Shown here piece after piece: positions 1 to 7,764 of a stretch of 64,000 bases of DNA. Both the position numbers and the translations under genes were made by a program. How positions within the stretch are numbered: the first letter of the stretch is position 1; every line of letters starts with the position of its first letter. Origin of the DNA: Brevibacterium oceani (GTDB taxonomy: Bacteria; Actinomycetota; Actinomycetes; Actinomycetales; Brevibacteriaceae); NCBI RefSeq assembly GCF_013623835.1, contig NZ_JABKDE010000006.1, positions 1 through 64,000 of the forward strand. The letters run 5' to 3'. The notes beneath the pieces were generated by a model, which did no database searches, was not told the origin of the DNA, and worked only from the letters and a program-made list of their open reading frames with translations.

Positions 1-59
1 GCCTGGGCATGGATGACGAGCTCGACGGCACGAGCCTTGAGTTCGTCGGTGTATTTCAC
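1..59 (-). CDS. IS3-family transposase OrfA, N-terminus only (partial)
   Basis: From a GTG at 59 the minus strand reads VKYTDELKARAVELVIHAQA and leaves the window. This is the usual start of actinobacterial IS3-type OrfA helix-turn-helix proteins (KY[ST]xExKARAVxLV). A strong ribosome binding site (GAAGGAGA) lies about 9 bases upstream. OrfA binds the terminal inverted repeats and is normally fused to the OrfB integrase by a programmed frameshift. Only the first 19-20 residues are visible, so family identity is inferred. Confidence 0.6.
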   Translation of the reverse strand, partial: MKYTDELKARAVELVIHAQ

Positions 60-119
60 TGGCAAGAGAGAATCTCCTTCTTCCAATCTCCCTGCCTCTA
101 TTATCCCCGGGGCGATTCA
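1..119 (-). mobile_element. End of an IS3-family-like insertion sequence, continuing left of the window
   Basis: Reading the minus strand, a transposase OrfA-like start lies at 59 and a terminal sequence beginning TGAATCGCCCCGGGG starts at 119. IS3-family elements end in 5'-TG...CA-3', which fits this edge. Immediately right of 119 the plus strand reads as relaxase protein (RRNDRRL...), so the element sits inside that gene. The exact edge and the target duplication cannot be confirmed because the other end is outside the window. Confidence 0.6.
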
Positions 120-1294
120 CCCGCCGCAACGACCGCCGCCTACGGGCCGGCAAGGACTGGGTGCGTAACGGTGACACCTGGACCATCACCGGCGTCCGCG
201 ACGACGGCTCGGTCACCATCCGCAAGACCGGCCGCCGGTTCGGCGGCTCCATCGTCCTCCCCGCCTCCTATGTGGCCGATCACGTCGATCTGGGCTACGC
301 GGTCACCGCACATAGGGCGCAGGGCCTCACTGTCGATACCGCCCACGTCCTGGTGGAACCGACCACCACGCGGGAGAACCTCTACGTCGCGATGACCCGC
401 GGCAAGCACGCCAACCGGGCCTACGTGATCCTCGACCGGGCCGACGAGCACGCCCACCCGCATCCAGGTGACAACCCCGACGCCACCGGTAGGTCCGTGC
501 TGCTCGGTGTTCTCCAGCACGTCGGGGCCGAGCTATCCGCGCACGAGACCATCACCGCCGAACAAGAACACTGGGGCTCAATCGCTCAGCTCGCCGCCGA
601 GTACGAGACCATCGCCGCGGCAGCACAACACGACCGCTGGGCCACCCTCGTACGGTCCTCCGGACTCACCTCTGAGCAAGCCGACGCCGCGATCGAGTCC
701 GAGGCGTTCGGCGCGCTCACCGCCGAACTCCGCCGCTCGGAGGCGAACCACCATGACGTGGATCGCCTGTTCCCGCGGCTGGTCGCCGCGCGCGGGTTCA
801 CCGATGCCGACGACATCGCCTCCGTCCTGCACTACCGGGTCGCGCGTGCCACCGCGCGCCCGGCCGGCTCGGGTCGCACCCGTAAGGCGCCACGGCTGAT
901 CGCCGGACTCATTCCAGCCGCCGACGGTCCAATGGCCGACGACATGCGCCACGCGCTCGATGAGCGACAGGGACTGATCGAGACCCGCGCTGACGCCGTG
1001 CTCGACACCGCCCGCGATGCCGGCGAGACCTGGACCAAACCACTTGGCCAGCGACCCAGCGACCCGCGCAAGGCAGCGGCATGGCGACGGCACGCCCGCA
1101 CCGTCGCCGCCTACCGCGACCGGTACGGCATCACCGAGGACACGCCCATCGGCACCACACCAGAGACGACGGCGCAGCAGGTCGACGCCTCTCGTGCTCG
1201 CACTGCACTGGAACACGCACGCGCTCTCGTTGTGCGCGCCGAAGATGTCCCGAGCCCCGCACGACAATCCGATTCGATCGTCCGGCATCTCTAG
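120..1294 (+). pseudogene. C-terminal remnant of a MobF/TraA-type conjugative relaxase-helicase
   Basis: The readable frame runs from the IS edge to a TAG stop at 1294. It contains the last part of a RecD/UvrD-like helicase domain, including VTAHRAQGLTVD (motif V-like) and TTRENLYVAMTRG followed by ANRAYV (motif VI-like), then a long polar C-terminal tail. This is the layout of MobF relaxases (TrwC/TraA-like) that nick and unwind plasmid or ICE DNA for transfer. The N-terminal nicking domain and Walker A are absent because the IS interrupts the gene. A GTG at 161 could allow expression of about 377 residues, but function is unlikely. Confidence 0.8.
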
Positions 1295-1442
1295 GATGGG
1301 TCCTCACGCGTCAGTCGCGTGACGCCCCCCGCCACGGGTTATGAGGCTGGCCGCCCGTGTCGGACGCGGATGCTGACCTCCTGAGCCGCGGCAGCGTCAC
1401 ATGAGATCCTTGGTATGAGGTTGTTCACGGAGGAGTGAGGCT

Positions 1443-1973
1443 ATGGCCAGTGGGTTCAAGATCAACAAGCAGGGGATTCGCAAGATGACCCGTGAGATCG
1501 AACGTGAGTTCGCGAAGAACCCTGTCAAGGTTCCGCTTGAGGCTGACCCCCGGGCGGTCTCGCTACCGGCAGCGACCACCGTGCACAACTACCACGGTCC
1601 TGTGGTGACCGTCAGCGGTGACCACGCGCAGATTGCGTGGGGCGACGGGGAGGTGCATCAGACGCAGAATCGGGTCGAGCAAGTTGCGCCGGGGTATGAG
1701 GAGTTGGCTCGGCTCGTGACCGATCTGCTGGCCAACCTGCCCACCTTCAGTCTCGACGAAGCCGACGAAGCTGAGATCCGTTCCAACGCGGAGACCGTGC
1801 TCAACGAGGTCACCAAGGTCGAGCCAGATCAGGGCGTCATCAAGCGTGGATTGACGATGCTCAAGGGCATCCTTGCTCCGGTAGGCGCTGGCCTAGGTAG
1901 GGCAGTGACAGAGGAGTCAGCAGAGGCCGCTCGTGAGGTCATTGAGGGCCTGGGTGACGCCCTGCCGTTTTGA
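1443..1973 (+). CDS. Unrecognised 176-residue protein upstream of the TrlF-like ATPase
   Basis: I do not recognise a family. The protein has a basic N-terminus (about residues 1-35) and a short Gly/Val/His-rich stretch near 47-75 containing NYHGPVVTVSGDHAQIAWG. An acidic, probably helical segment follows, and the C-terminus has a glycine-rich weakly hydrophobic helix (GILAPVGAGLGRAVTEES) without clear membrane character. It ends 30 bases before the next gene on the same strand, so the two are probably cotranscribed. A GGAGGAGTGAGG-like ribosome site precedes the ATG. Context suggests an accessory or partner protein for the ATPase; that is inference. Confidence 0.7.
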   Translation: MASGFKINKQGIRKMTREIEREFAKNPVKVPLEADPRAVSLPAATTVHNYHGPVVTVSGDHAQIAWGDGEVHQTQNRVEQVAPGYEELARLVTDLLANLPTFSLDEADEAEIRSNAETVLNEVTKVEPDQGVIKRGLTMLKGILAPVGAGLGRAVTEESAEAAREVIEGLGDALPF

Positions 1974-2003
1974 AGCGGCAGACCTGGCTGGAGGTGCTTA
2001 CGG

Positions 2004-4979
2004 ATGACTGATCTCGCGGAGGCGCAGGGGTCGATCTGGCGGCGGTGGGATCCGCATATCCATACCCCTGGCACTGTTCTGAACAACCAGTTCGGACAAG
2101 ATGACTGGGGCGCGTACCTGACTCGAATCGAGACGAGCGAGCCGCCTATCGAAGTTCTTGGGGTAACCGACTATTGCAGTCTGGATAGGTACGAGGAGTT
2201 GCTCGGCCATGTCGAGGGGGGTCGGCTCCCGGGAGTTCCGTTCATCTTCCCGAACGTCGAGTTGCGTCTACCGGTCGAGACTGCTAGCAAGAAGCCGGTC
2301 AATATCCACCTGCTGATCTCGCCTGAGGACGCTGAACACATTGATCGGGCGCGAGGATTTCTGCGGGGTCTCAAGTTTGACTATCAGGGCGAGCAGTACG
2401 CATGTGATCGGACTGATCTCATTCGACTTGGTAAGAAGCACAAACCAGAAATCGCCGACGACCATGCGGCCCTCGAAGCTGGCACGAACCAGTTCAAGGT
2501 GACGCCAGAAGCGCTGAAGACTGCCCTGAAATCAAGCACTTGGGCGCAAGAGAACATCATCATCGCGGTTGCTGGCGGTAGTAACGACGGGACGTCCGGT
2601 CTTCGAAGCGATGATGCGTCGATGGAGGCGACACGGGTCGAGATTGAGCGAATGTCCAGCGTCATCTTCTCTAGTCAACCGAACCAGAGAAAATTCTGGC
2701 TGGGAGAAGGAGCCGCAAGCGAAGAACAGCTTGAAAGCAAGTGGGGCGGTAGAAAAGCCTGTTTGCACGGCAGTGATGCCCATGAGCTTTCGAAGGTTGG
2801 AGCGCCCGCCGAACTCCGCTACACCTGGATCAAGGGTGACCCGACTTTCGAATCGCTACGCCAAGCGTGCATCGAACCTGGCGAGCGAGTGTTCGTCGGC
2901 GAAACGCCACCAGACGGGGCGCTCGATTATCGAACGATCCAGTCGATCACCGTGGCCGACGCGGATTGGCTCGCAACTCCGAGGCTCCCGCTGAACCGCG
3001 GCCTTGTAGCCATCATCGGGGCGCGAGGATCAGGAAAGACTGCCCTCGCCGATCTGATCGCTGCTGCCTCTGACGCCTCAACTGCTGAACGAACCAGCAA
3101 CCAGTCATTTCTGCATCGCGCTGAAAGCCATATTCGGGGCTCCACCGTGACGCTCGGATGGGCGGACGGTGTCGACACGCAAGCGGCTCTTCCGCCTGCG
3201 GCTGTGTCCGATGACTTGCCGAAGGTTCAGTACCTCTCGCAACAGTTCGTTGAGCAGCTCTGCTCCTCAGAGGGAATCACCGACGAGCTTCTGGCCGAAG
3301 TCGAACGCGTGATCTTCGAGGCCCACCCGCACGAGTCACGTCTTGGCGCCTCCAGTTTCCGTGAACTACTTGACCTCAAGGCCGCGCCAGGTCGACTCAA
3401 ACGGCAACGCGCTAACGAGGACATGGACAGCATCGCCCGTCGAATCGAAGAAGAGCGGGAGTCGGTGGCGGGTCTAGCCGGCCTCAAGACCAAGCTCGGA
3501 CAACTTGAGACATCGGTCAAGGCCGACAAAGATGCCCGACAGGGCCTGCTTCGTCGCGGTGGCGAGGAGCGCTCACAGCGTCTCACTGAGATCAACACGG
3601 CCCTCGCAACAGCTCAATCCAAGGTCGACGCGCTTAGCCGAAAGCAACAGGCCCTTGACTCCTTGAAGGCCGAGGTCGACAACCTCAAGAATCGTCGTCT
3701 TCCCACTATCAAGAGCGAACTACTGGCGAACCACGTCAACGCAGGTATTGATGACAGTGAGTGGGTCGAGTTTGACTTGCAGTTCAAGGGGAACCCGGAC
3801 AGTGTTCTTGAACGCCACACCACGTCCACGAAAGCCGAAATCGACAAGCTCAACGGTCCTGCGATCGCGAGACCGACAGTACCTGTCCAGGAAGTCCCGG
3901 CATTCCTCGACGACAAAGTGACTCTGTCGGAGGCGACACTTCACGCCCTAAGAGCTGAGGCCTGGAGGCTTGGAGAGCTTATAGGCCTGGATGCTGCGCG
4001 AGCCCGACAGCTCAATGATCTGAACGGCAAGATCACGCAGGCCGAAGGCCAGATCGAGAGCCTTAAGAAAGCCATCGCCGCCGCAGAGGGGGCATCCGGC
4101 CGAATCAAGTTGCTGATGGAACAGCGCAAGAACGCCTACGCATCACTCTTCGACGGGTTCGCCGAAGAACAGGCCAACCTGGCTGAACTGTATGCGCCTC
4201 TGAGCAAGATTCTTAGCGAGCAAGAGGGCGCGCTGGGGAAACTGGCGTTCACAGTGCGGCGAGTCGTCGACGCCGACTCCTGGGCTCGCCGTGGAGAGAA
4301 CCTGCTCGATCTTCGAACAGCCGGCCGGTTCCGCGGACACGGCGAACTCTTGAAAGTTGTCCAAGACAAGCTACTCGAAGCATGGACGACCGGAAGCAGC
4401 ACGGACGTTGCATCAGCAATGACGGCGTTCCGAGATGCCCATGATGGTGACATCGTCCAACACGCGCGTGCTCCCAGGAGTGATCAGGCTGCGTACCGCT
4501 CATGGGGTGCAGAGGTTGCCGCGTGGCTCAACAGCACCGATCACGTCAGTATCCAGTACGGCGTTCAGTACGACAGCGTTGACATCGAGCAACTGTCGCC
4601 CGGCACCCGCGGTATCGTCCTGCTCCTGCTCTACCTGTCAGTCGATGCTCTCGATGATCGACCTTTGATCATCGACCAGCCCGAGGAGAACCTCGACCCG
4701 AAGTCGATCTTCGATGAACTCGTACACAGATTCCGGTCCGCGAGACTCCGCCGCCAAATCATTATCGTGACCCACAATGCAAACCTCGTCGTAAACACCG
4801 ACGCCGATCAAGTCATCGTGGCCAACGCTGGCGCCCACCGACCAGGACAACTACCCGAGATTACCTACAAGACTGGCGGCCTAGAGAATCAGCAGATCCG
4901 CGAGCAGGTCTGCGAAATTCTTGAAGGTGGTAAGCGCGCCTTCGAGGAGCGCGCCCGACGGCTACGATTCAAGCTCTGA
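2004..4979 (+). CDS. TrlF-like PHP-domain plus SMC/ABC-type ATPase (candidate defence nuclease)
   Basis: This 991-residue protein begins with a PHP-like metal site (D16-x-H18-x-H20 in WDPHIHT, GVTDY near 52-56, HGSDAH at 255-260). An ABC/SMC-type ATPase split by long coiled coil follows: Walker A GARGSGKT at 339-346, charged coiled-coil stretches over roughly 450-800, signature-like SPGTRG at 865-870, Walker B/PEEN motif LIIDQPEENLD at 888-898 and H-loop VTHN near 922-925. This order matches proteins named TrlF-family AAA-like ATPases, which occur on mobile elements and are suspected anti-phage proteins. The PHP domain may cut nucleic acid or phosphodiesters under ATPase control (inference). 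The ATG follows GGAGG by a normal spacing. Confidence 0.85.
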   Translation: MTDLAEAQGSIWRRWDPHIHTPGTVLNNQFGQDDWGAYLTRIETSEPPIEVLGVTDYCSLDRYEELLGHVEGGRLPGVPFIFPNVELRLPVETASKKPVNIHLLISPEDAEHIDRARGFLRGLKFDYQGEQYACDRTDLIRLGKKHKPEIADDHAALEAGTNQFKVTPEALKTALKSSTWAQENIIIAVAGGSNDGTSGLRSDDASMEATRVEIERMSSVIFSSQPNQRKFWLGEGAASEEQLESKWGGRKACLHGSDAHELSKVGAPAELRYTWIKGDPTFESLRQACIEPGERVFVGETPPDGALDYRTIQSITVADADWLATPRLPLNRGLVAIIGARGSGKTALADLIAAASDASTAERTSNQSFLHRAESHIRGSTVTLGWADGVDTQAALPPAAVSDDLPKVQYLSQQFVEQLCSSEGITDELLAEVERVIFEAHPHESRLGASSFRELLDLKAAPGRLKRQRANEDMDSIARRIEEERESVAGLAGLKTKLGQLETSVKADKDARQGLLRRGGEERSQRLTEINTALATAQSKVDALSRKQQALDSLKAEVDNLKNRRLPTIKSELLANHVNAGIDDSEWVEFDLQFKGNPDSVLERHTTSTKAEIDKLNGPAIARPTVPVQEVPAFLDDKVTLSEATLHALRAEAWRLGELIGLDAARARQLNDLNGKITQAEGQIESLKKAIAAAEGASGRIKLLMEQRKNAYASLFDGFAEEQANLAELYAPLSKILSEQEGALGKLAFTVRRVVDADSWARRGENLLDLRTAGRFRGHGELLKVVQDKLLEAWTTGSSTDVASAMTAFRDAHDGDIVQHARAPRSDQAAYRSWGAEVAAWLNSTDHVSIQYGVQYDSVDIEQLSPGTRGIVLLLLYLSVDALDDRPLIIDQPEENLDPKSIFDELVHRFRSARLRRQIIIVTHNANLVVNTDADQVIVANAGAHRPGQLPEITYKTGGLENQQIREQVCEILEGGKRAFEERARRLRFKL

Positions 4980-5129
4980 TACGGGTCGGGTGTTGTACTC
5001 GAGGCAGTGAGGCGCGGCTGTTCCTTGGGAGGATGCCCGGAACTCTTCAGGTGACGGGTCGCTGTACTGGTCGCGAAAGTAGCGGCGTCCGTCAGTGATC
5101 GAGGGGTCATGTTCGAGCGCATGTGTCAT
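4962..5129 (-). CDS. Possible small ORF or gene fragment, 55 residues
   Basis: A minus-strand frame from ATG 5129 to 4962 reads MTHALEHDPSITDGRRYFRD and onward, with an ordinary acidic/aromatic composition. It overlaps the 3' end of the ATPase gene by 18 bases in convergent orientation. The frame stays open further upstream to 5396, but that part looks non-coding. No ribosome site is convincing and I recognise no family. It may be the tail of a gene lost when the island was rearranged. Confidence 0.2.
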   Translation of the reverse strand: MTHALEHDPSITDGRRYFRDQYSDPSPEEFRASSQGTAAPHCLEYNTRPVSELES

Positions 5130-5363
5130 GAAGGCGAGGCGTCGCTTCTTACCGGGGGGCTGCGCTCGCGTGCGGAGGACGGGAGCATGCTGTCGAGCGC
5201 AGCGAGTCACTCCCGGTGTCCTTCCCAAGATCGGGTGTCGGGCGTAGACTTGGCCCTGAGGCGGATTTCTCCTCTGTAGCGCGCCGCTCGCGGCAGACCC
5301 TCGGGTCACTCTCCAACGCACTGCCTCACCAGATGCACTGTGCGATGGAGAGGAACAAGTGCC
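5130..5363. other. Gap between ATPase and membrane protein, no confident gene
   Basis: The stretch holds no RNA gene or strong hairpin that I can see. The last 25 bases before 5364 (GGAGAGGAACAAGTGCC) provide the ribosome site of the next gene. The rest looks like island junk or regulatory DNA. Confidence 0.4.
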
Positions 5364-5738
5364 ATGATCCGTTTGATCTGGGTCGCCAGCGTCCACACCC
5401 GCTGCTTCCTGCGGCGCTACATGCCCACCAATATCCTGCTGGATGTGATCCGCACCCGCCGTGGTTTGAAGTGGGGCATCCCGGCGATGCTACTTGCGAT
5501 CCCGTACCTGCTGATCGCGAATGTCTGTGTCCAACTCGTCGAGGATGGTGCCCCCGGATGGCTCCACCTCGTAGTGCTGTGGGCGACCTGGAACATGCTC
5601 AAGATGCTCTGGATCGGGCCGGTCAGCGCTGTGCTCCTGATCCGCACCCGTGTCCGCGAGTCCGTCACCGCCCGTCGTGAGCGCGCCAGCTCGCCCGCCG
5701 AAGAGCGGGCCGTAGTGGACGCGATAGGTATCCGGTGA
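5364..5738 (+). CDS. Small membrane protein typical of actinobacterial mobile elements
   Basis: The 124-residue product starts MIRLIWVASVHTRCFLRRYM, a well-conserved opening of a small family scattered over actinobacterial islands and often mislabelled sulfate permease. Two hydrophobic segments are visible (about 33-56, GIPAMLLAIPYLLIANVCVQ; about 64-90, LHLVVLWATWNMLKMLW...), then a basic C-terminus. The ATG at 5364 is preferred over an upstream GTG at 5340 because GGAGAGGAAC lies just before it and the conserved start begins there. Function is unknown; the neighbourhood (relaxase, recombinase HTH) fits a mobile-element passenger. Confidence 0.7.
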   Translation: MIRLIWVASVHTRCFLRRYMPTNILLDVIRTRRGLKWGIPAMLLAIPYLLIANVCVQLVEDGAPGWLHLVVLWATWNMLKMLWIGPVSAVLLIRTRVRESVTARRERASSPAEERAVVDAIGIR

Positions 5739-5749
5739 GGTGTGAGAAC

Positions 5750-6220
5750 TCAGGCACCGACCCGGCGACGACCGCCAGGACGGATCGTCCCGCCGCACGC
5801 GATCGCCGCCGAGCGCACGGCCTCATTGCTGACTCCGAGTCGCGCGGCGACCTGAGCGAGCGCCATCCCACCCGCATAGAGCTGCGCGGCGTCCTGTCGG
5901 ATGGCGTCCGGCAACTCCGGGCGACGCGCTGCCAAGCCCGCCTGCCGAGCTATCTCCCGCACGGTGCCACGATGCACGTTGAACCGCGTCGCCAGCTCCC
6001 GCACGGGCACGCCATCGGCGTACTCGGCGATCAGCTCGGCTCGATTGGAGACGCTCAAACGGGTTTGAGACTGACGCGAATTCTCACGCACGGGACCGCG
6101 CTCATCGGCGATCTGAGTGCCCCGAGTGCGCGGGCGACGAGCCCGAGAACCCCGTAGAACGCGGGAAATCAGCGATCCGAGCGGCTTCCGGGGGTTTGAG
6201 AAGCTGCTACGGAGGTCCAC
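5750..6220 (-). CDS. Recombinase-type helix-turn-helix protein without a catalytic domain
   Basis: The conserved part (from VSNRAELIAEYADGVPVREL onward) contains two HTH units of the kind found at the C-terminus of serine recombinases: VPVRELATRFNVHRGTVREIARQAG, and a second around MALAQVAARLGVSNEAVRSA. No resolvase catalytic domain precedes it. The first 54 residues from ATG 6220 are Arg/Ser-rich and do not look native. A TTG at 6058 lies exactly at the start of the conserved part and may be the true start. It is a DNA-binding remnant or a small regulator of the mobile element. Confidence 0.55.
   Translation of the reverse strand: MDLRSSFSNPRKPLGSLISRVLRGSRARRPRTRGTQIADERGPVRENSRQSQTRLSVSNRAELIAEYADGVPVRELATRFNVHRGTVREIARQAGLAARRPELPDAIRQDAAQLYAGGMALAQVAARLGVSNEAVRSAAIACGGTIRPGGRRRVGA
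6054..6069. repeat. Perfect inverted repeat CTCAAAC-GG-GTTTGAG
   Basis: The 16 bases form a 7+7 palindrome with a 2-base centre, and a further GTTTGAG half-site lies at 6194-6200. The palindrome overlaps the candidate TTG start of the HTH protein. It could be a binding site for that protein (autoregulation) or a decayed recombination site. Confidence 0.4.
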
Positions 6221-6226
6221 AGGACG

Positions 6227-6252
6227 AACGCCCTCCTTCGGGAGGGCGTTTT
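6227..6252 (+). terminator. Rho-independent terminator-like hairpin
   Basis: AACGCCCTCC, loop TTCG, GGAGGGCGTT then TTC. A compact 10-bp stem with a UUCG tetraloop and a T run on the plus strand is a classic intrinsic terminator. No plus-strand gene lies directly upstream, so it may belong to a gene displaced by the island. Confidence 0.75.
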
Positions 6253-6302
6253 CGCATTCTCCTGCGCTCCAGAGCCGGGTGTACAGTCCTCAGAGTTCCG
6301 CG

Positions 6303-6650
6303 CTACGCGCCTGCGACGTCCGTGCGGATCGTCAGTATGGATGCCGCATCGCTGAGCGCCGTCACCGAGTGTCGCTGGGACGGGATCGCGATGAGATCGC
6401 CTTCGCTCAGCTCCCAGGAGTCGTCTGCGGTCGCCAATCGCACCTCTCCCCTGAGCACCTGAAGGGTCGCTTCGGGCGGAGAATCATGATCGGCGAGTTC
6501 TGAGCCCGCGGACAGCGTGAGCAGTGCCTGCCGCAGGTAGGCGCCGACGAAGATGCCCTTCGCTGCGCGGCCGCTGTGTGAGGCTCGCGCCTTGTCCAGC
6601 AGCTCCGTGCTCAGTGCTGTGAGGTTCAGTACGGTCTGGTCGTCTGTCAT
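6303..6650 (-). CDS. Cupin-fold protein
   Basis: This 115-residue single-domain protein has a conserved small cupin barrel: a helical N-terminus with GRAAKGIFVG, then LTLSAGSELADHDSPPEATLQVLRGEV (first cupin motif, metal-site His at DH and a Glu) and GDLIAIPSQRHSVTA (second motif with His). Cupins bind metal ions and small ligands; such short forms are often sensors or isomerases. It starts 27 bases after the HTH gene at 6678-7259, giving a likely two-gene operon. A GAAAGAGGG ribosome site precedes the ATG. The specific substrate is unknown. Confidence 0.75.
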   Translation of the reverse strand: MTDDQTVLNLTALSTELLDKARASHSGRAAKGIFVGAYLRQALLTLSAGSELADHDSPPEATLQVLRGEVRLATADDSWELSEGDLIAIPSQRHSVTALSDAASILTIRTDVAGA

Positions 6651-6677
6651 CGGTGCCCTCTTTCCTGAGTGTCTGCC

Positions 6678-7259
6678 TCATCGTTGCCGCAGGTGGGCGC
6701 GGCAGGTCGTCGCTGTGGCAAAGGGCACGAGTGAGTCGACGGTGCACGGAGACCGCGCGGCGTCGAGGAATCCGGTCATCAGTCCTCTATGGACGGCACA
6801 CACCAACCGCCCGTAAGGGGCGAGGAATTCGCGCAGCGGGCAGTTGTGCAGATCGATCGCGGCGCCTTCGCCCGCACTCGGAGCGAAGCCTGACGATTCG
6901 AGTACAGCGAGCAGACCGGCAACGGCGTCGGTGCCCGTTCGGCCCGACCGCACGGCCTCGTCACTCCCCCACTGATGGCCCGCCTCCTCGGCCTCGGACT
7001 CCGGATCATCGCCCGCGGCGATGCGGGTCAGCAGTATCCGGGCGAGCAGATCTGCGCGGACACCCGTGGAGGTCTGCGTCGACGGCAGCCTGAAGCGCAG
7101 TTCTGGTCGACCCGGCGTCTGCGTCACCGACTGTTCGCGGACGACCGCGCCGCTGCGCTCGAGGACACCGAGGTGGAAGCGGATGGTGTTCGGATGGACG
7201 CCGAGGAGGTCGGCCAGTTCGACCGCAGATGCGCTGGTGCGTCCGCGCAGCGTTCGCAC
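6678..7259 (-). CDS. ArsR/SufR-like winged-helix regulator with clustered cysteines
   Basis: The N-terminus is a winged HTH (ELADLLGVHPNTIRFHLGVLERSGAV), as in ArsR/DeoR/SufR-like repressors. The C-terminal half carries cysteines in CPLREFL, VCAVHRG, PCTVDS and TTCRAHL, a pattern resembling SufR-type regulators that ligate an iron-sulfur cluster. Redox or iron sensing is therefore plausible but not proven. The GTG at 7259 gives 193 residues. Upstream codons in the same frame (ERRSEIV) also look native, so the real start may lie further left on the minus strand, inside the divergent cupin gene. The downstream cupin is the likely partner. Confidence 0.7.
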   Translation of the reverse strand: MRTLRGRTSASAVELADLLGVHPNTIRFHLGVLERSGAVVREQSVTQTPGRPELRFRLPSTQTSTGVRADLLARILLTRIAAGDDPESEAEEAGHQWGSDEAVRSGRTGTDAVAGLLAVLESSGFAPSAGEGAAIDLHNCPLREFLAPYGRLVCAVHRGLMTGFLDAARSPCTVDSLVPFATATTCRAHLRQR

Positions 7260-7588
7260 GATCTCCGAACGGCGCTCATGCCGCGGCGCCGTCCGGCTCC
7301 GTCTGGCAGCTGTCTCCGCAGCGTGGCCTCGATGCCAACGTCATCGCTCTCGGACCGGGCGGCGAGATCCGGGAGCATGTCGGCCCGAACCTCGACGTCC
7401 TCATCCACGTCCTCGCCGGCGCCGGCGCACTCGAGACGGAGACCGGCTCGATCGAACTGACTCCCGGTCGGATCGTGTGGCTGCCGTGTCGGTCACGCCG
7501 CCGCTTCATCGCCGACAGCGAGGAGGGGTTGCGGTATTTCTCCGTCCACCAGCGCAAACAGGGGCTGACGATCACCGCTCGCCCTTGA
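7229..7588 (+). CDS. Cupin-domain protein, divergent from the winged-helix regulator
   Basis: The conserved body (VWQLSPQRGLDANVIALGPG onward, with EHVGPNLDVLIHVLAGAG and GRIVWLPCRSRRRF) is a common actinobacterial small cupin that ends VHQRKQ. The only in-frame start seen is ATG 7229, giving 119 residues and a 31-base head-to-head overlap with the regulator gene; no closer ATG/GTG/TTG precedes the conserved part. No ribosome site is obvious. Its 3' end overlaps the truncated DUF1801 gene by 17 bases. Confidence 0.65.
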   Translation: MRWCVRAAFARSPNGAHAAAPSGSVWQLSPQRGLDANVIALGPGGEIREHVGPNLDVLIHVLAGAGALETETGSIELTPGRIVWLPCRSRRRFIADSEEGLRYFSVHQRKQGLTITARP

Positions 7589-7745
7589 GCTGAATCGACG
7601 AACCCCACAGCACCGGCTCGTATCCGGTGACCTCGCGGAAGATCGCATCGAGGGCGAATCCGTCTTCGCGACGCTTCTCAGGTGTCACCGCTGCCATGAA
7701 CGCATCGACATCGGCGTCGGTCGGCTGCGTCTTGTTCTCTGCCAT
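7572..7745 (-). pseudogene. Truncated DUF1801-type protein
   Basis: From ATG 7745 the product begins MAENKTQPTDADVDAFMAAV and continues through ALDAIFREVTGYEPVLWGSS, which matches the first third of DUF1801 (YdhG-like) proteins, usually about 140 residues long. After residue 50 it diverges (IQLKGER) and stops at 57, inside the end of the convergent cupin gene. The C-terminal two thirds are missing, so this is a remnant, probably created by the same rearrangement that brought in the cupin. Confidence 0.65.
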
Positions 7746-7764
7746 GCGTCGAGTATGACACGTC

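Noticed and set aside
5735..6157. Plus-strand open frame opposite the recombinase HTH gene
   Set aside because: Arg/Pro/Thr-rich antisense of a frame with clear HTH motifs.
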